Notes: generated by a model not told the origin, from the letters alone. A stretch of DNA of 64,000 nt from Pseudomonas syringae (GCF_021605415.1 NZ_WKEQ01000013.1:62001-126000); one strand, 5' to 3'; positions 19,230 to 27,969 are shown, counted from the first letter of the stretch. Program-made: numbers and translations.

Positions 19230-20360
19230 TTATACGCGCGCCGATTGCACAGGGATGGCAATGACTCGCCAGTCATCGCCAACCGCGCGGATTTCGGTGA
19301 TTTTCAGCTCGGGCGCGTCCTTCATATAGGCCAGCGGCCAGTCCAGCAAAGGACGCGCCGTCGAGCCGAGAAACTTGCCGGCGATGAATATCTGGAATTC
19401 GTCGACCAGGCCGAGTTGGGCAAACGCGCCTGCCAGACGGGGGCCGGCCTCGACCAGCACTTCGTTGACGCCACGGTTGGCCAGCTCGATCAGCAATTGA
19501 TGCAAATCGACCTGACCGTCATCGCCCGGCACGATCAGGCATTCCGGCCCGTTGGCGTATTGCTCCTCGACTGCCACGCAGGTGGCGACCAGCGCCGGCC
19601 CGGCCTTGAAGAAAGGCGCATCCAGCGGCACCCGCAAGCGTCCGTCGATCAGCACTCGCAACGGTGGACGGCTCAAGGCCAGCGCCGTGTGTTCGGCATC
19701 CAGCCCCAACTCGTCGCCGCGCACGGTCAAACGTGCGCCATCGGCCAGCACCGTGTCGGCACCGGTCAGCACGACGCTGGCCTGGGCGCGCAACCGCTGC
19801 ACCGCCGAACGCGCGGCGGGGCCGGTGATCCATTGGCTCTCACCGCTTTGCATGGCCGTGCGGCCATCGAGGCTCATGGCCAGTTTCACCCGCACGAATG
19901 GCAAGCCGTGTTCCATGCGCTTGAGGAAACCTTCGTTGAGCTTGCGCGCCTCGCCTTCGAGCACACCGCTTTCGGTAGCGATGCCAGCGTCGGCCAAACG
20001 CTGCAAACCGCGTCCAGCCACTTGTGGGTTCGGATCACGCATCGCTGCGACCACCCGCCCGACGCCAGCAGTCACCAGCGCTTCGGCGCAGGGCGGCGTG
20101 CGCCCGTGGTGGCTGCAGGGCTCAAGGGTGACGTAGGCGGTGGCGCCCCGGGCCAGTTCACCGGCGGCGCGCAGGGCGTGGACTTCGGCGTGGGGTTCGC
20201 CGGCGCGTTCATGCCAGCCTTCGCCGACAATCTGCCCGTCGCGCACGATGACACAGCCGACCCGTGGATTGGGGTGTGTCGTGTAGTGCCCCTTGCGCGC
20301 CAGCTCCAGGGCGCGAGCCATGAAGTGCGCGTCGAGGATGGCCTGCTCGGCGCCGGTCAT
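19230..20360 (-). CDS. ribD: Bifunctional riboflavin deaminase/reductase
   Basis: A 376-residue two-domain enzyme for steps two and three of riboflavin synthesis. The N-terminal deaminase has the zinc motifs PHAEVHAL near residue 53 and [15 protein letters not shown] near residue 77. The C-terminal reductase starts near residue 150 with [15 protein letters not shown] and ends with [13 protein letters not shown]. The start overlaps the nrdR stop (ATGA). This is the second gene of the nrdR-rib operon. Confidence 0.97.
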   Translation of the reverse strand: MTGAEQAILDAHFMARALELARKGHYTTHPNPRVGCVIVRDGQIVGEGWHERAGEPHAEVHALRAAGELARGATAYVTLEPCSHHGRTPPCAEALVTAGVGRVVAAMRDPNPQVAGRGLQRLADAGIATESGVLEGEARKLNEGFLKRMEHGLPFVRVKLAMSLDGRTAMQSGESQWITGPAARSAVQRLRAQASVVLTGADTVLADGARLTVRGDELGLDAEHTALALSRPPLRVLIDGRLRVPLDAPFFKAGPALVATCVAVEEQYANGPECLIVPGDDGQVDLHQLLIELANRGVNEVLVEAGPRLAGAFAQLGLVDEFQIFIAGKFLGSTARPLLDWPLAYMKDAPELKITEIRAVGDDWRVIAIPVQSARV

Positions 20361-20821
20361 TCTTGCACCGGTTCGCGGGCGAGGCGGTCGATTTCTTCAC
20401 GGAACTCGTTGAGATCCTGGAAACGTTTGTAGACCGAAGCGAAGCGGATGTAGGCAACCTCATCAAGCTTTTGCAACTCGGCCATCACCAGTTCGCCGAC
20501 CACCAGGGACTTGACCTCGCGTTCGCCGGTGGCGCGCAGCTTGTGCTTGATGTGTACCAGAGAGGATTCGAGGCGCTCGACGCTCACCGGACGTTTCTCC
20601 AGCGCGCGTTGCATGCCGGCGCGCAGTTTTTCTTCGTCGAACGGTTGGCGACTGCCATCGGTTTTGATCAGGCGCGGCAACACCAGTTCGGCCGTCTCGA
20701 ATGTCGTGAAACGCTCGCCGCAGGCCAGGCATTCACGCCGGCGGCGCACCTGTTCGCCCTCGGCGACCAGACGCGAGTCGATGACCTTGGTGTCGTTGGC
20801 ACCGCAGAAGGGACAGTGCAT
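20357..20821 (-). CDS. nrdR: Transcriptional repressor NrdR
   Basis: A 154-residue repressor of ribonucleotide reductase genes. It begins [17 protein letters not shown], and the second cysteine pair is CLACGERF, together a zinc ribbon; the ATP-cone domain follows ([20 protein letters not shown]). I chose the ATG at 20819-20821, which gives the standard length; upstream in-frame codons to 20878 would add residues unlike the family. It heads the minus-strand rib operon and is divergent from the lipoprotein gene. Confidence 0.97.
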   Translation of the reverse strand: MHCPFCGANDTKVIDSRLVAEGEQVRRRRECLACGERFTTFETAELVLPRLIKTDGSRQPFDEEKLRAGMQRALEKRPVSVERLESSLVHIKHKLRATGEREVKSLVVGELVMAELQKLDEVAYIRFASVYKRFQDLNEFREEIDRLAREPVQE

Positions 20822-20949
20822 GGTGGCTGGCAACAAAAAAAGGGAGGGCCATGGTAGCGCATCCCCGTGGCAAGACAAGCCATAGGGTTTGCGGTATACA
20901 GAACGGCATGATCGATTGATCCACGGATTTCATTTTGCTGGAGCTTCCA

Positions 20950-21414
20950 ATGCCGTTTCGTCCGCTCGTTTTGCTCAGTTTTTTCAGCCTGCTGGTGGCT
21001 TGCAGCAGCGACGCGCTCAAGCCTCAGCCGCCCACGCCGGGCCCTGCACCGCAACAGGCGGAGAAAAAAGCCCGGGAAGCCGCGCAACTTGGCCCCCTGC
21101 CCGCGTTTCAACGTGAACTGAGCGGCACGCTGCAAGGTGTGCCGGCCGGTGCCGAAGTCGAACTGGCGCTGCTGGTGATCGACGAAAAGGATCGCCCGCA
21201 ACAATTGCTCGCCAGTTCCAGCCTGATCGGCAACAACCAGATTCTGCCGTTTCACGTGCGTTTCAATCCGGAAGCCTTTCCGGTCGGTGCGCGGGTTGAA
21301 TTGCGCGGCCGCGCCAGCCAGTCCGGGCAACTGATTCTGCATCTGCCGCCGCAAACCATCACTCAGCCGACCACCCAGGCACTCGGCCAACTGCAATTCG
21401 TCAAAGCGCCGTGA
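20950..21414 (+). CDS. YbaY-family lipoprotein
   Basis: A 154-residue predicted lipoprotein. The ATG at 20950 follows GGAG with a six-base spacer. The signal ends in a lipobox (SLLVAC, then SSD), so the cysteine should be lipidated. After a proline-rich linker (KPQPPTPGPAPQQ) comes the YbaY-type domain (LSGTLQGVPAGAEVELALLV and ILPFHVRFNPEAF). Function unknown. The stop overlaps the next gene as GTGA. Confidence 0.85.
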   Translation: MPFRPLVLLSFFSLLVACSSDALKPQPPTPGPAPQQAEKKAREAAQLGPLPAFQRELSGTLQGVPAGAEVELALLVIDEKDRPQQLLASSSLIGNNQILPFHVRFNPEAFPVGARVELRGRASQSGQLILHLPPQTITQPTTQALGQLQFVKAP

Positions 21415-22064
21415 ATGCACCGCTAGACCTGCAACAGGCGTTAGGTGAGTTGCTGGGTGATGCGCGGTTGATTGCTTGTCCATTGCCAGACACGGACTTG
21501 AAGCTGTGGCTGATCGACGGCGACAACATGGATCGCGCCTTCAGCCCCGATGAAACCCGGCGAATTCTGCATGAGCCGCCCTACTGGAGTTTCTGTTGGG
21601 CCAGTGGTTTGGCGGTCGCTCGATATCTGGCGGCATTTCCCGAGTGGGTCAAAGGCAAACGCGTGCTGGATTTCGGCGCAGGTTCAGGGATTGCCGGGAT
21701 TGCTGCCGTCAAGGCCGGAGCATTGGAAGTGGTGGCTTGCGATCTCGATCCGCTGGCGATTGCGGCGTGTCGAGCCAATGCCGAGCTTAATGATGTGCAG
21801 ATGGGCTATTCGACGGATTTCTTTGCCGAGGCTGATCGCTTCGATCTGATCCTGGTGGCCGACGTTTTGTATGACCGGGAGAACCTGCCGCTGCTTGATG
21901 CCTTCCTCAGTCGAGGCCGCGAGGCATTGGTGGCGGATTCGCGGGTGCGGGATTTTCGCCATCCGTTGTATGAACGCATTGAGATGCTGGAGGCGATGAC
22001 GTTGCCGGATCTGGCTGAGCCGGAAGAATTTCGGCATGTCAGCCTCTACCATGCGCGGCGTTAG
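21411..22064 (+). CDS. Class I SAM-dependent methyltransferase (ETFB lysine methyltransferase-like)
   Basis: A 217-residue methyltransferase. Motif I is VLDFGAGSGIAGIAAVKAG near residue 84, followed by the acidic EVVACDLDP and then FDLILVADVLYD, which resembles the post-motif of protein-lysine methyltransferases of the ETFB/METTL20 group. The GTG at 21411 overlaps the lipoprotein stop, which suggests coupling. The substrate is not evident from the sequence. Confidence 0.83.
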   Translation: MNAPLDLQQALGELLGDARLIACPLPDTDLKLWLIDGDNMDRAFSPDETRRILHEPPYWSFCWASGLAVARYLAAFPEWVKGKRVLDFGAGSGIAGIAAVKAGALEVVACDLDPLAIAACRANAELNDVQMGYSTDFFAEADRFDLILVADVLYDRENLPLLDAFLSRGREALVADSRVRDFRHPLYERIEMLEAMTLPDLAEPEEFRHVSLYHARR

Positions 22065-22071
22065 CTAAAAG

Positions 22072-22165
22072 CATCGCGGGCAAGCCTGCTCCCACAGGGC
22101 CTGATGTCGTCCGCAGATTTTGCGTGACACCCAAAACACTGTGGGAGTGGGCTTGCCCGCGATAG
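22072..22165. repeat. REP doublet (GTGGGAG(C/T)GGGCTTGCCCGCGAT family)
   Basis: Arms ATCGCGGGCAAGCCTGCTCC (from 22073) and GGAGTGGGCTTGCCCGCGAT (ending 22163) are inverted copies separated by about 45 bp, between the methyltransferase gene and the thioredoxin-like gene. Same family as the doublets at 24311, 26970, 29938 and 34369. Confidence 0.85.
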
Positions 22166-22264
22166 CGTCCTTCCAGGCGACACATATCTCAAAACCCGCC
22201 CCGCTTCCGGCCAGACCCCGCCAAGCCGTATAGTTGCCCCATTCACGCTTTTACGAGATGCCCC

Positions 22265-23137
22265 ATGAGTCAGCAAACGCCGTACATTTTCGACGCCACG
22301 ACCGCCGATTTCGACCAATCGGTGATCGAAGCCTCTTTCAACAAACCGGTGCTGGTGGATTTCTGGGCCGAGTGGTGTGCGCCGTGCAAGGCGCTGATGC
22401 CGATGCTGCAAGGCATCGCCGAGAGCTACCAGGGCGAACTGCTGCTGGCCAAGGTCAATTGCGACCTCGAACAGGACATCGTTGCCCGATTCGGCATTCG
22501 CAGCCTGCCGACCGTGGTGCTGTTCAAGGACGGTCAACCGGTCGACGGTTTTGCCGGTGCGCAACCGGAATCCGCCGTGCGCGCCCTGCTTGAACCCCAT
22601 GTGCAGATGCCGCCACCGGTCGCTGCCGATCCGTTTGAACAGGCTCAGACATTGTTCGACGACGGGCGATATGCGGATGCCGAAGCCACGCTGAAAACCA
22701 TCCTTGATGAAGACAACAGCAACGCCAGAGCGCTGATCCTGTATGCCCGCTGCCTGACCGAGCGTGGCGAACTGGACGATGCCAAAGCCGTGCTCGATGC
22801 GGTGAAAAGCGATGAGCACAAAGCCGCGCTGGCCGGGGCTAAAGCGCAAATTCATTTCCTTGGCCTGGTGAAAGATCTACCGGACGCCGCCGACCTGAAG
22901 AGCCGTCTGGCGCAAAATCCGCAGGACGATGAGGCGGTGTATCAACTGGCGATCCAGCAACTGGCGCGCCAGCAATACGACGCGGCGCTGGAGGCGATGC
23001 TCAAGTTGTTCATTCGCAATCGTAACTATGGCGAGGGTCTGCCGCACAAGACGTTATTGCAGGTGTTTGAGTTGCTGGGCAACGATCATCCGCTGGTAAC
23101 GGCGTACCGACGCAAGATGTTTGCGGCGCTTTATTAA
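22265..23137 (+). CDS. cnoX: Thioredoxin-domain co-chaperone (YbbN/CnoX-like)
   Basis: A 290-residue protein with an N-terminal thioredoxin domain (VLVDFWAEWCAPCKALMPML, then RSLPTVVLFKDG) and a C-terminal TPR-like helical region (FEQAQTLFDDGRYADAEATL and following). It matches YbbN/CnoX, a holdase that hands oxidised clients to GroEL and DnaK. The active-site WCAPC is intact here, unlike the E. coli protein, which has lost one cysteine, so it may also be redox active. Confidence 0.9.
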   Translation: MSQQTPYIFDATTADFDQSVIEASFNKPVLVDFWAEWCAPCKALMPMLQGIAESYQGELLLAKVNCDLEQDIVARFGIRSLPTVVLFKDGQPVDGFAGAQPESAVRALLEPHVQMPPPVAADPFEQAQTLFDDGRYADAEATLKTILDEDNSNARALILYARCLTERGELDDAKAVLDAVKSDEHKAALAGAKAQIHFLGLVKDLPDAADLKSRLAQNPQDDEAVYQLAIQQLARQQYDAALEAMLKLFIRNRNYGEGLPHKTLLQVFELLGNDHPLVTAYRRKMFAALY

Positions 23138-23138
23138 G

Positions 23139-23217
23139 ATCAAAAGATCGCAGCCTGCGGCAGCTCCAACACGGATCTAGCGTTACCCCTGGAGCTGCCG
23201 CAGGCTGCGATCTTTTG
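23139..23217. repeat. Inverted pair of GGAGCTGCCGCAGGCTGCGATC repeats
   Basis: Copies at 23139-23167 and 23191-23216 are near-perfect inverted repeats with a 23-bp spacer, between the convergent cnoX-like gene and the small minus-strand gene. A transcript from either side could fold the arms into a 26-bp stem, so it may act as a bidirectional transcript end. Confidence 0.85.
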
Positions 23218-23221
23218 CGTT

Positions 23222-23578
23222 TTACTCGATCCAGCTGTAAAGGGGCGTATCCCCGCCACTCACCACTTTCACTTGCGCACTGTGCCGCAACCGCACCAGC
23301 AATCGCTTGCCCGACGCAGCGCTGCCGGTCAGGCCTTCCAGTTGCTCCAGCAAATCCGGCCCGCTGAGTTGTCCGGCCTTGCGCAGCAAATCTTTCGCCA
23401 CTTGCCACTGGGCATCGTCCTGATTCAACGGCGTCGTTGTCGGCGTCGTTTCGGCCGGCGTTGCTGGCACCTGCGAATGCACGCTCAGGTGCGAACCCAG
23501 CCGCGCCCAGTCGCTTTCATCCAGCTCCAGCGTGAGATCCACCGGCAGGTCGCCGATGCTTCCGCGTATACGCAACAT
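23222..23578 (-). CDS. Conserved hypothetical protein (118 aa)
   Basis: A 118-residue protein with no recognised domain. The N-terminal part (MLRIRGSIGDLPVDLTLELDE) looks like a small beta domain; a threonine- and proline-rich linker (PATPAETTPTTTP) leads to a helical part (AKDLLRKAGQLSGPDLLEQLEG). No signal peptide or membrane segment. P. aeruginosa carries a hypothetical gene at this position, which supports it being real. It is divergent from the zinc cluster. Confidence 0.7.
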   Translation of the reverse strand: MLRIRGSIGDLPVDLTLELDESDWARLGSHLSVHSQVPATPAETTPTTTPLNQDDAQWQVAKDLLRKAGQLSGPDLLEQLEGLTGSAASGKRLLVRLRHSAQVKVVSGGDTPLYSWIE

Positions 23579-23664
23579 TAGGCCTGCTCCCGCACATATC
23601 CGATCCGCATGCTCCCACGGGACTTGTGCAACGCCAAGGGTACGGGCAAACTCTTCGCACTTTC

Positions 23665-23682
23665 GTTATAAGATTACATAAC
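23665..23682 (+). promoter_or_regulatory. Candidate Zur (zinc uptake regulator) box
   Basis: The 18-mer GTTATAAGATTACATAAC lies 31 bp before the zrgA-like start. It agrees with the gammaproteobacterial Zur consensus GTTATGTTATAACATAAC at 14 of 18 positions, with both outer five-base arms (GTTAT and ATAAC) exact. Placement over the promoter of a zinc-binding protein gene fits repression when zinc is replete. Confidence 0.75.
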
Positions 23683-23713
23683 AAACTCTTCACTTTACTT
23701 CCGGAGTTCCGTC

Positions 23714-24292
23714 ATGCGCCGTTTGCTGCTCGCTTTGCCGTTTGCCCTGTTGCCGCTGGCCGTCGCCCAGGCAGCCGATGATCACGACCATGAACACGGC
23801 AGCCTCGGCGCGCACGAACATGGCGTTGGCCGTCTCAACGCCGCACTGGACGGCCAGACCCTGGAACTGGAACTGGAAAGCCCGGCGATGAACCTGGTCG
23901 GCTTCGAACACGCGGCCACCAGCGACGCCGACAAAGCCAAAGTCGCCGCCGTCCACGCGCAGCTTGAAAAGCCGCTGACCCTGTTCAACCTGCCGACCGC
24001 TGCCGGTTGCAAAGTCACCCGTCAGGAACTGGAAAGCCCGCTGTTCGGCGATAAACCCGATACCGATCATGAGGAAGCGGACAAGGACGGCCACGAGCAT
24101 CACCACGATCACAGCGAAATACACGCGCATTACCAGTTCAGTTGCACAGCCCCAGGTGCGTTGAAAACGCTGGATCTGGCAAACATCTTCAACACCTTCC
24201 CCGCCACTCAGAAGATTCAGGTACAACTGATCAGCGCCAGCGGCCAGCAAGGCACCGAAGTGACGGCCAAGGCTGCGGCCCTGAAATTCTAA
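23714..24292 (+). CDS. zrgA: Histidine-rich periplasmic zinc-binding protein (DUF2796, ZrgA-like)
   Basis: A 192-residue secreted protein: signal peptide MRRLLLALPFALLPLAVAQA, then two metal-binding patches, DDHDHEHGSLGAHEHG at the mature N-terminus and DGHEHHHDHSEIHAH near residue 130. This is the DUF2796/ZrgA pattern, a periplasmic zinc binder in the zinc-regulated zrg system of Vibrio and the PA4063-PA4066 cluster of P. aeruginosa. A GGAG site precedes the ATG and a Zur-like box lies upstream. Confidence 0.9.
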   Translation: MRRLLLALPFALLPLAVAQAADDHDHEHGSLGAHEHGVGRLNAALDGQTLELELESPAMNLVGFEHAATSDADKAKVAAVHAQLEKPLTLFNLPTAAGCKVTRQELESPLFGDKPDTDHEEADKDGHEHHHDHSEIHAHYQFSCTAPGALKTLDLANIFNTFPATQKIQVQLISASGQQGTEVTAKAAALKF

Positions 24293-24310
24293 ATCCACTG
24301 AGATCCCCTT

Positions 24311-24398
24311 GTGGGAGCGGGCTTGCTCGCGAAGGCGGTACGTCAGGCGCCAATGATGTGACTGATCTAATGCATTCGCGAGCAAGCCCGCTCCCACA
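24311..24398. repeat. REP doublet inside the zinc cluster
   Basis: GTGGGAGCGGGCTTGCTCGC begins at 24311 and its exact reverse complement ends at 24397, a 23-bp perfect inverted pair with a 41-bp spacer. It sits between the zrgA-like gene and the ABC ATPase gene, so the hairpin may limit read-through or protect the 3' end of the zrgA message, giving more binding protein than transporter. Confidence 0.88.
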
Positions 24399-24428
24399 GA
24401 GTTTGTGTTCAACCATGAAAACGGCGCC

Positions 24429-25139
24429 ATGACCCAAGCACTCATCGAACTGTCCGACCTGGGCTTCAGTTGGCCCGGTCATCCACCCTTGCTGGACATC
24501 CCGGCGTTTCGCCTGGAGCCCGGCGAAACCCTGTTCCTCAAAGGCCCCAGCGGCAGCGGCAAAACCACCCTGCTCGGGCTGCTCGGCGGCGTGCAGAAAC
24601 CGGATCGTGGCAGCATCCGCCTGCTCGGCCAGGAACTGAGCGAACTCGGCGCCGGTGCTCGCGACCGTTTCCGCGTCGATCACACCGGCTACATTTTCCA
24701 GCAGTTCAACCTGTTGCCGTTTCTGTCGGTGCGCGAAAACGTCGAACTGCCCTGCCACTTCTCCAAGCTGCGCGCTGAACGGGCGAAGCAGCGCCACGGC
24801 AGTGTCGATCAGGCCGCCGCCACCCTGCTCGCTCATTTGGGTTTGAAGGATCAAAGCATCCTCGGCCGTCGCGCCGACGCCTTGTCGATCGGCCAACAGC
24901 AACGCGTTGCCGCCGCCCGCGCCTTGATCGGCCAACCGGAATTGGTGATCGCCGACGAGCCGACCTCGGCACTGGATTACGACGCCCGGGAAAACTTCAT
25001 TCGCCTGCTTTTCGCCGAATGCCGTGAAGCCGGTTCCAGCCTGTTGTTCGTCAGCCACGACCAGAGCCTGGCGCCGCTGTTCGACCGTCATCTGTCCCTG
25101 GCCGAGCTCAATCGCGCCGCCACGTCTGCCGAGGTCTGA
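24429..25139 (+). CDS. ABC transporter ATP-binding protein of the zrg-like zinc cluster
   Basis: A 236-residue MacB/LolD-type ATPase. Walker A is GPSGSGKTT (residues 39-47), the Q-loop region is YIFQQFNLLPFLSV, and Walker B is LVIADEPTSALD. The signature reads LSIGQQQRV, where most homologues have LSGGQQQRV, so the second glycine is replaced by isoleucine. The ATG at 24429 is taken, not the in-frame ATG at 24405, because homology begins here. The permease gene starts one base after its stop. Confidence 0.9.
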   Translation: MTQALIELSDLGFSWPGHPPLLDIPAFRLEPGETLFLKGPSGSGKTTLLGLLGGVQKPDRGSIRLLGQELSELGAGARDRFRVDHTGYIFQQFNLLPFLSVRENVELPCHFSKLRAERAKQRHGSVDQAAATLLAHLGLKDQSILGRRADALSIGQQQRVAAARALIGQPELVIADEPTSALDYDARENFIRLLFAECREAGSSLLFVSHDQSLAPLFDRHLSLAELNRAATSAEV

Positions 25140-25140
25140 G

Positions 25141-26406
25141 ATGTATTTGCTCCGTCTGGCCATGGCCAGCCTGGCCAACCGCCGCTTCACCGCCCTGCTC
25201 ACCGCGTTCGCCATCGCCCTGTCCGTCTGCCTGTTGCTGGCGGTGGAACGGGTGCGCACCGAGGCCAAAGCCAGTTTCGCCAGCACCATCAGCGGCACCG
25301 ATTTGATCGTCGGCGCGCGTTCCGGCTCAGTAAATCTGCTGTTGTACTCGGTGTTCCGCATCGGCAACGCCACCAACAACATCCGCTGGGACAGCTTCGA
25401 ACACTTCGCCGCCAACCCGAAAGTGAAGTGGGCGATCCCGATGTCACTTGGCGACTCCCATCGCGGCTACCGGGTGATGGGCACTACGGAAGCCTATTTC
25501 GAGCATTACCAGTATGGTCGCCAGCAGCACCTGGAACTGGCCGACGGTCGCCCTTTCGCCACCGATCCGTTCGAAGTCGTGCTCGGCGCCGAAGTGGCCG
25601 AGGCGCTGCATTACAAGCTCGGCGACAAACTGGTGCTGTCCCATGGTGTGGCGGTGATCAGCCTGGTCAAGCACGACGACAAACCGTTCACCGTGGTCGG
25701 CATTCTTAAGCGCACCGGCACTCCGGTGGATCGTACGTTGCACATCAGCCTCGGCGGCATGGAGGCGATTCACATCGATTGGCACAACGGCGTGCCTGCG
25801 CAGGGCAAGGGCCGGATCAGCGCCGATCAGGCGCGCAACATGGATCTGACGCCGCAAGCGATCACCGCGTTCATGCTCGGCCTCAACAGCAAGATTTCCA
25901 CCTTCGCGCTGCAACGGGAAATCAACGAATTCCGGGGCGAGCCGATGCTGGCGATTCTGCCGGGCGTCGCGCTGCAAGAACTGTGGAGCCTGATGAGCAC
26001 CGCCGAAAAAGCCTTGTTCGTGGTGTCGCTGTTTGTGGTGCTGACCGGGCTGATCGGCATGCTCACGGCGATTCTCACCAGTCTCAATGAGCGCCGTCGC
26101 GAGATGGCGATTCTACGTTCGGTCGGCGCGCGACCGTGGCACATCGCGAGTCTGTTGGTGCTGGAAGCCTTTGCGTTGGCGTTGACCGGCGTGCTCGCCG
26201 GGTTGGCGTTGTTGTACATCGGCATCGCGGCCGCGCAAGGTTACGTGCAGGCCAATTACGGTTTGTTCCTGCCGCTGGCGTGGCCGAGCGAGTATGAATG
26301 GACGCTGCTCGGTGGCATTCTGGCGGCCGCCGTGCTGATGGGCAGCGTGCCGGCCTGGCGCGCTTATCGCCAATCCCTGGCCGATGGCCTGTCGATCCGT
26401 TTATGA
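25141..26406 (+). CDS. ABC transporter permease (FtsX/MacB type) of the zrg-like zinc cluster
   Basis: A 421-residue inner-membrane protein with the MacB/FtsX layout: one N-terminal membrane helix (FTALLTAFAIALSVCLLLAV), a large periplasmic domain, then three C-terminal helices (ALFVVSLFVVLTGLIGML, LLVLEAFALALTGVLAGLAL and LLGGILAAAVLMGSV). NERRREMAILRSVGARPWHI is the typical cytoplasmic coupling loop. Such transporters usually move or pull on periplasmic and envelope substrates rather than import ions, so its exact part in zinc handling is open. Confidence 0.9.
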   Translation: MYLLRLAMASLANRRFTALLTAFAIALSVCLLLAVERVRTEAKASFASTISGTDLIVGARSGSVNLLLYSVFRIGNATNNIRWDSFEHFAANPKVKWAIPMSLGDSHRGYRVMGTTEAYFEHYQYGRQQHLELADGRPFATDPFEVVLGAEVAEALHYKLGDKLVLSHGVAVISLVKHDDKPFTVVGILKRTGTPVDRTLHISLGGMEAIHIDWHNGVPAQGKGRISADQARNMDLTPQAITAFMLGLNSKISTFALQREINEFRGEPMLAILPGVALQELWSLMSTAEKALFVVSLFVVLTGLIGMLTAILTSLNERRREMAILRSVGARPWHIASLLVLEAFALALTGVLAGLALLYIGIAAAQGYVQANYGLFLPLAWPSEYEWTLLGGILAAAVLMGSVPAWRAYRQSLADGLSIRL

Positions 26407-26417
26407 GGAAGTTGTCC

Positions 26418-26936
26418 ATGCCCCGCGCCGTGCTTGCGCTGTTGTTGCTGGTCGCCCTGCCCGTGTGGGCGGCGGCGCCGAAAGACCTGACCTGGTCGGA
26501 AATGATCCCGCCCGACGCCGCGCCGGAAGTGCCGAACATGACGCCGCTGCACGATCTGTCGAAGATGGGCGATGCGCTCTCCGCCGAATCGGCACCGGCG
26601 GCGAAACAGGATCTGCCCAATGCGCCAGTGGTGCAGACGCTCGACGGCCAGAACATTCGTTTACCGGGGTACATCGTGCCACTGGAAGTGAATGAAGAGG
26701 GCCGCACCACGGACTTTTTACTCGTGCCGTATTTCGGCGCCTGCATCCACGTGCCGCCACCGCCGTCGAACCAGATTGTGCATGTGAAAAGCGAGTTGGG
26801 TGTGAAGCTTGATGAGTTGTATCAACCATATTGGATCGAGGGATCGATGCAGGTGAAAGCGTCGAGCAGTGAGCTGGCGGATGCCGGGTATCAGATGGAG
26901 GCGGACAAGATTTATGCGTATGAATTGCCGGAGTGA
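26418..26936 (+). CDS. DUF3299 family secreted protein of the zrg-like zinc cluster
   Basis: A 172-residue protein. I prefer the ATG at 26418, six bases after GAGGAAG; the in-frame ATG at 26403 overlaps the permease stop (ATGA) and would add five residues. The signal peptide is PRAVLALLLLVALPVWAAA. The core PGYIVPLE, LLVPYFGACIHVPPPPSNQI and YWIEGSM is the DUF3299 signature; a cysteine and a histidine in GACIH are candidate metal ligands. It ends the zinc operon, as in P. aeruginosa (PA4066). Confidence 0.88.
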   Translation: MPRAVLALLLLVALPVWAAAPKDLTWSEMIPPDAAPEVPNMTPLHDLSKMGDALSAESAPAAKQDLPNAPVVQTLDGQNIRLPGYIVPLEVNEEGRTTDFLLVPYFGACIHVPPPPSNQIVHVKSELGVKLDELYQPYWIEGSMQVKASSSELADAGYQMEADKIYAYELPE

Positions 26937-26969
26937 ATCCCGGTGGTTTGTGGTGTTTAGTTAATCGCC

Positions 26970-27033
26970 ATCGCGAGCAGGCTCACTCCTACAAGAGAAC
27001 GCATTCAAATGTAGGAGTGAGCCTGCTCGCGAT
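26970..27033. repeat. REP doublet between the zinc cluster and oprG
   Basis: ATCGCGAGCAGGCTCACTCC begins at 26970 and its exact reverse complement ends at 27033; each arm is 23 bp and the spacer 18 bp. A variant of the GTGGGAGCGGGCTTGC family with GTAGGAGTGAGCCTGC arms. It may end the zinc operon transcript. Confidence 0.88.
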
Positions 27034-27078
27034 AGGGCCGGTGAAGATCACGCAAAAATCAGGGGCATAACGGTTTCA

Positions 27079-27092
27079 TTGAGCTGAGTCAA
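27079..27092 (+). promoter_or_regulatory. Candidate Anr/FNR box upstream of oprG
   Basis: TTGAGCTGAGTCAA matches the Anr/FNR consensus TTGAT-N4-ATCAA at eight of ten defined bases, with a palindromic form. It ends 66 bp before the oprG start, a plausible activator distance. OprG of P. aeruginosa is known to rise under low oxygen under Anr control. Confidence 0.65.
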
Positions 27093-27158
27093 AAGACCGG
27101 ATCAGACGGCTTCGTACCATAGGACATCAAACATTTTTAACGTCCTTTGGGAGTTCCG

Positions 27159-27857
27159 ATGAACACGTCCTTGCTCAGCGCTTCGCTGTTTGCCCTCGCA
27201 CTCGCTGCCCCGCTCGCCCACGCCCACCAGGCGGGCGACATTCTGATCCGTGCCGGTGCGATCACCGTCAACCCGAAAGCCGACAGTTCCAGCGTCAAGG
27301 TCGACCAAGGCCCATTGAGCGGTGCCGATCTGGGCGGCAAGGCGACCATGAGCAGCGACACTCAGTTGGGCCTGAACTTCGCCTACATGCTGACCAACCA
27401 CGTCGGTATCGAGCTGCTCGCGGCCACGCCGTTCGAGCATGACGTGAAAATCAAAGGCACCGCCCTGCCAGCCGCCAACGGCAAACTCGGCACCCTCAAA
27501 CACCTGCCGCCAACCCTGAGCGTCGTGTACTACCCGCTTGAGGCAACCTCGCCATTCCAGCCTTATGTCGGCGGCGGCATCAACTACACCTGGATCTACG
27601 ACGAGCACGTCGGCAGCGAAGCCCAGTCCAATGGTTTCAGCAACTTCAAGGCGAAAAACTCCTGGGGCCTGGCCTGGCAGGTCGGCGCCGACTACATGCT
27701 CACCGACAACATCATGCTCAACGCCCAAGTGCGCTACATCGATATCGACACTCAGGCGACCGTGGAAAACAACGCCGTGGCGCCGGGCACCCGGGCCAAG
27801 GTCAACGTGGATGTCGATCCGTTCATTTACATGGTGGGCCTGGGTTACAAGTTTTAA
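27159..27857 (+). CDS. oprG: Outer-membrane protein OprG, OmpW family
   Basis: A 232-residue outer-membrane beta-barrel. The ATG at 27159 follows GGGAG; the signal peptide ends at LAHAH. The OmpW pattern runs through AGDILIRAGAITVNPK, LGLNFAYMLTNHVGIELLAATPF, FQPYVGGGINYTWIYD and the last strand MVGLGYKF with a terminal phenylalanine for barrel assembly. OmpW-type porins form narrow hydrophobic channels for small molecules. An Anr-like box lies upstream and a bidirectional terminator downstream. Confidence 0.95.
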   Translation: MNTSLLSASLFALALAAPLAHAHQAGDILIRAGAITVNPKADSSSVKVDQGPLSGADLGGKATMSSDTQLGLNFAYMLTNHVGIELLAATPFEHDVKIKGTALPAANGKLGTLKHLPPTLSVVYYPLEATSPFQPYVGGGINYTWIYDEHVGSEAQSNGFSNFKAKNSWGLAWQVGADYMLTDNIMLNAQVRYIDIDTQATVENNAVAPGTRAKVNVDVDPFIYMVGLGYKF

Positions 27858-27928
27858 GAACGTTCACGTGGTGGTGAACCTGGCCCGAGAACACACATCG
27901 CCCCAGAGCGATTTTCCGGCCACAAAAA

Positions 27929-27950
27929 AAGGCGTCCCGATGGACGCCTT
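27929..27950. terminator. Bidirectional terminator between oprG and the epimerase gene
   Basis: AAGGCGTCC, four bases, GGACGCCTT: a strong GC stem with an A run on the left and a T-rich tail on the right, placed between convergent genes. Confidence 0.92.
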
Positions 27951-27969
27951 CTTTGTCTTCGCCAGAAAC

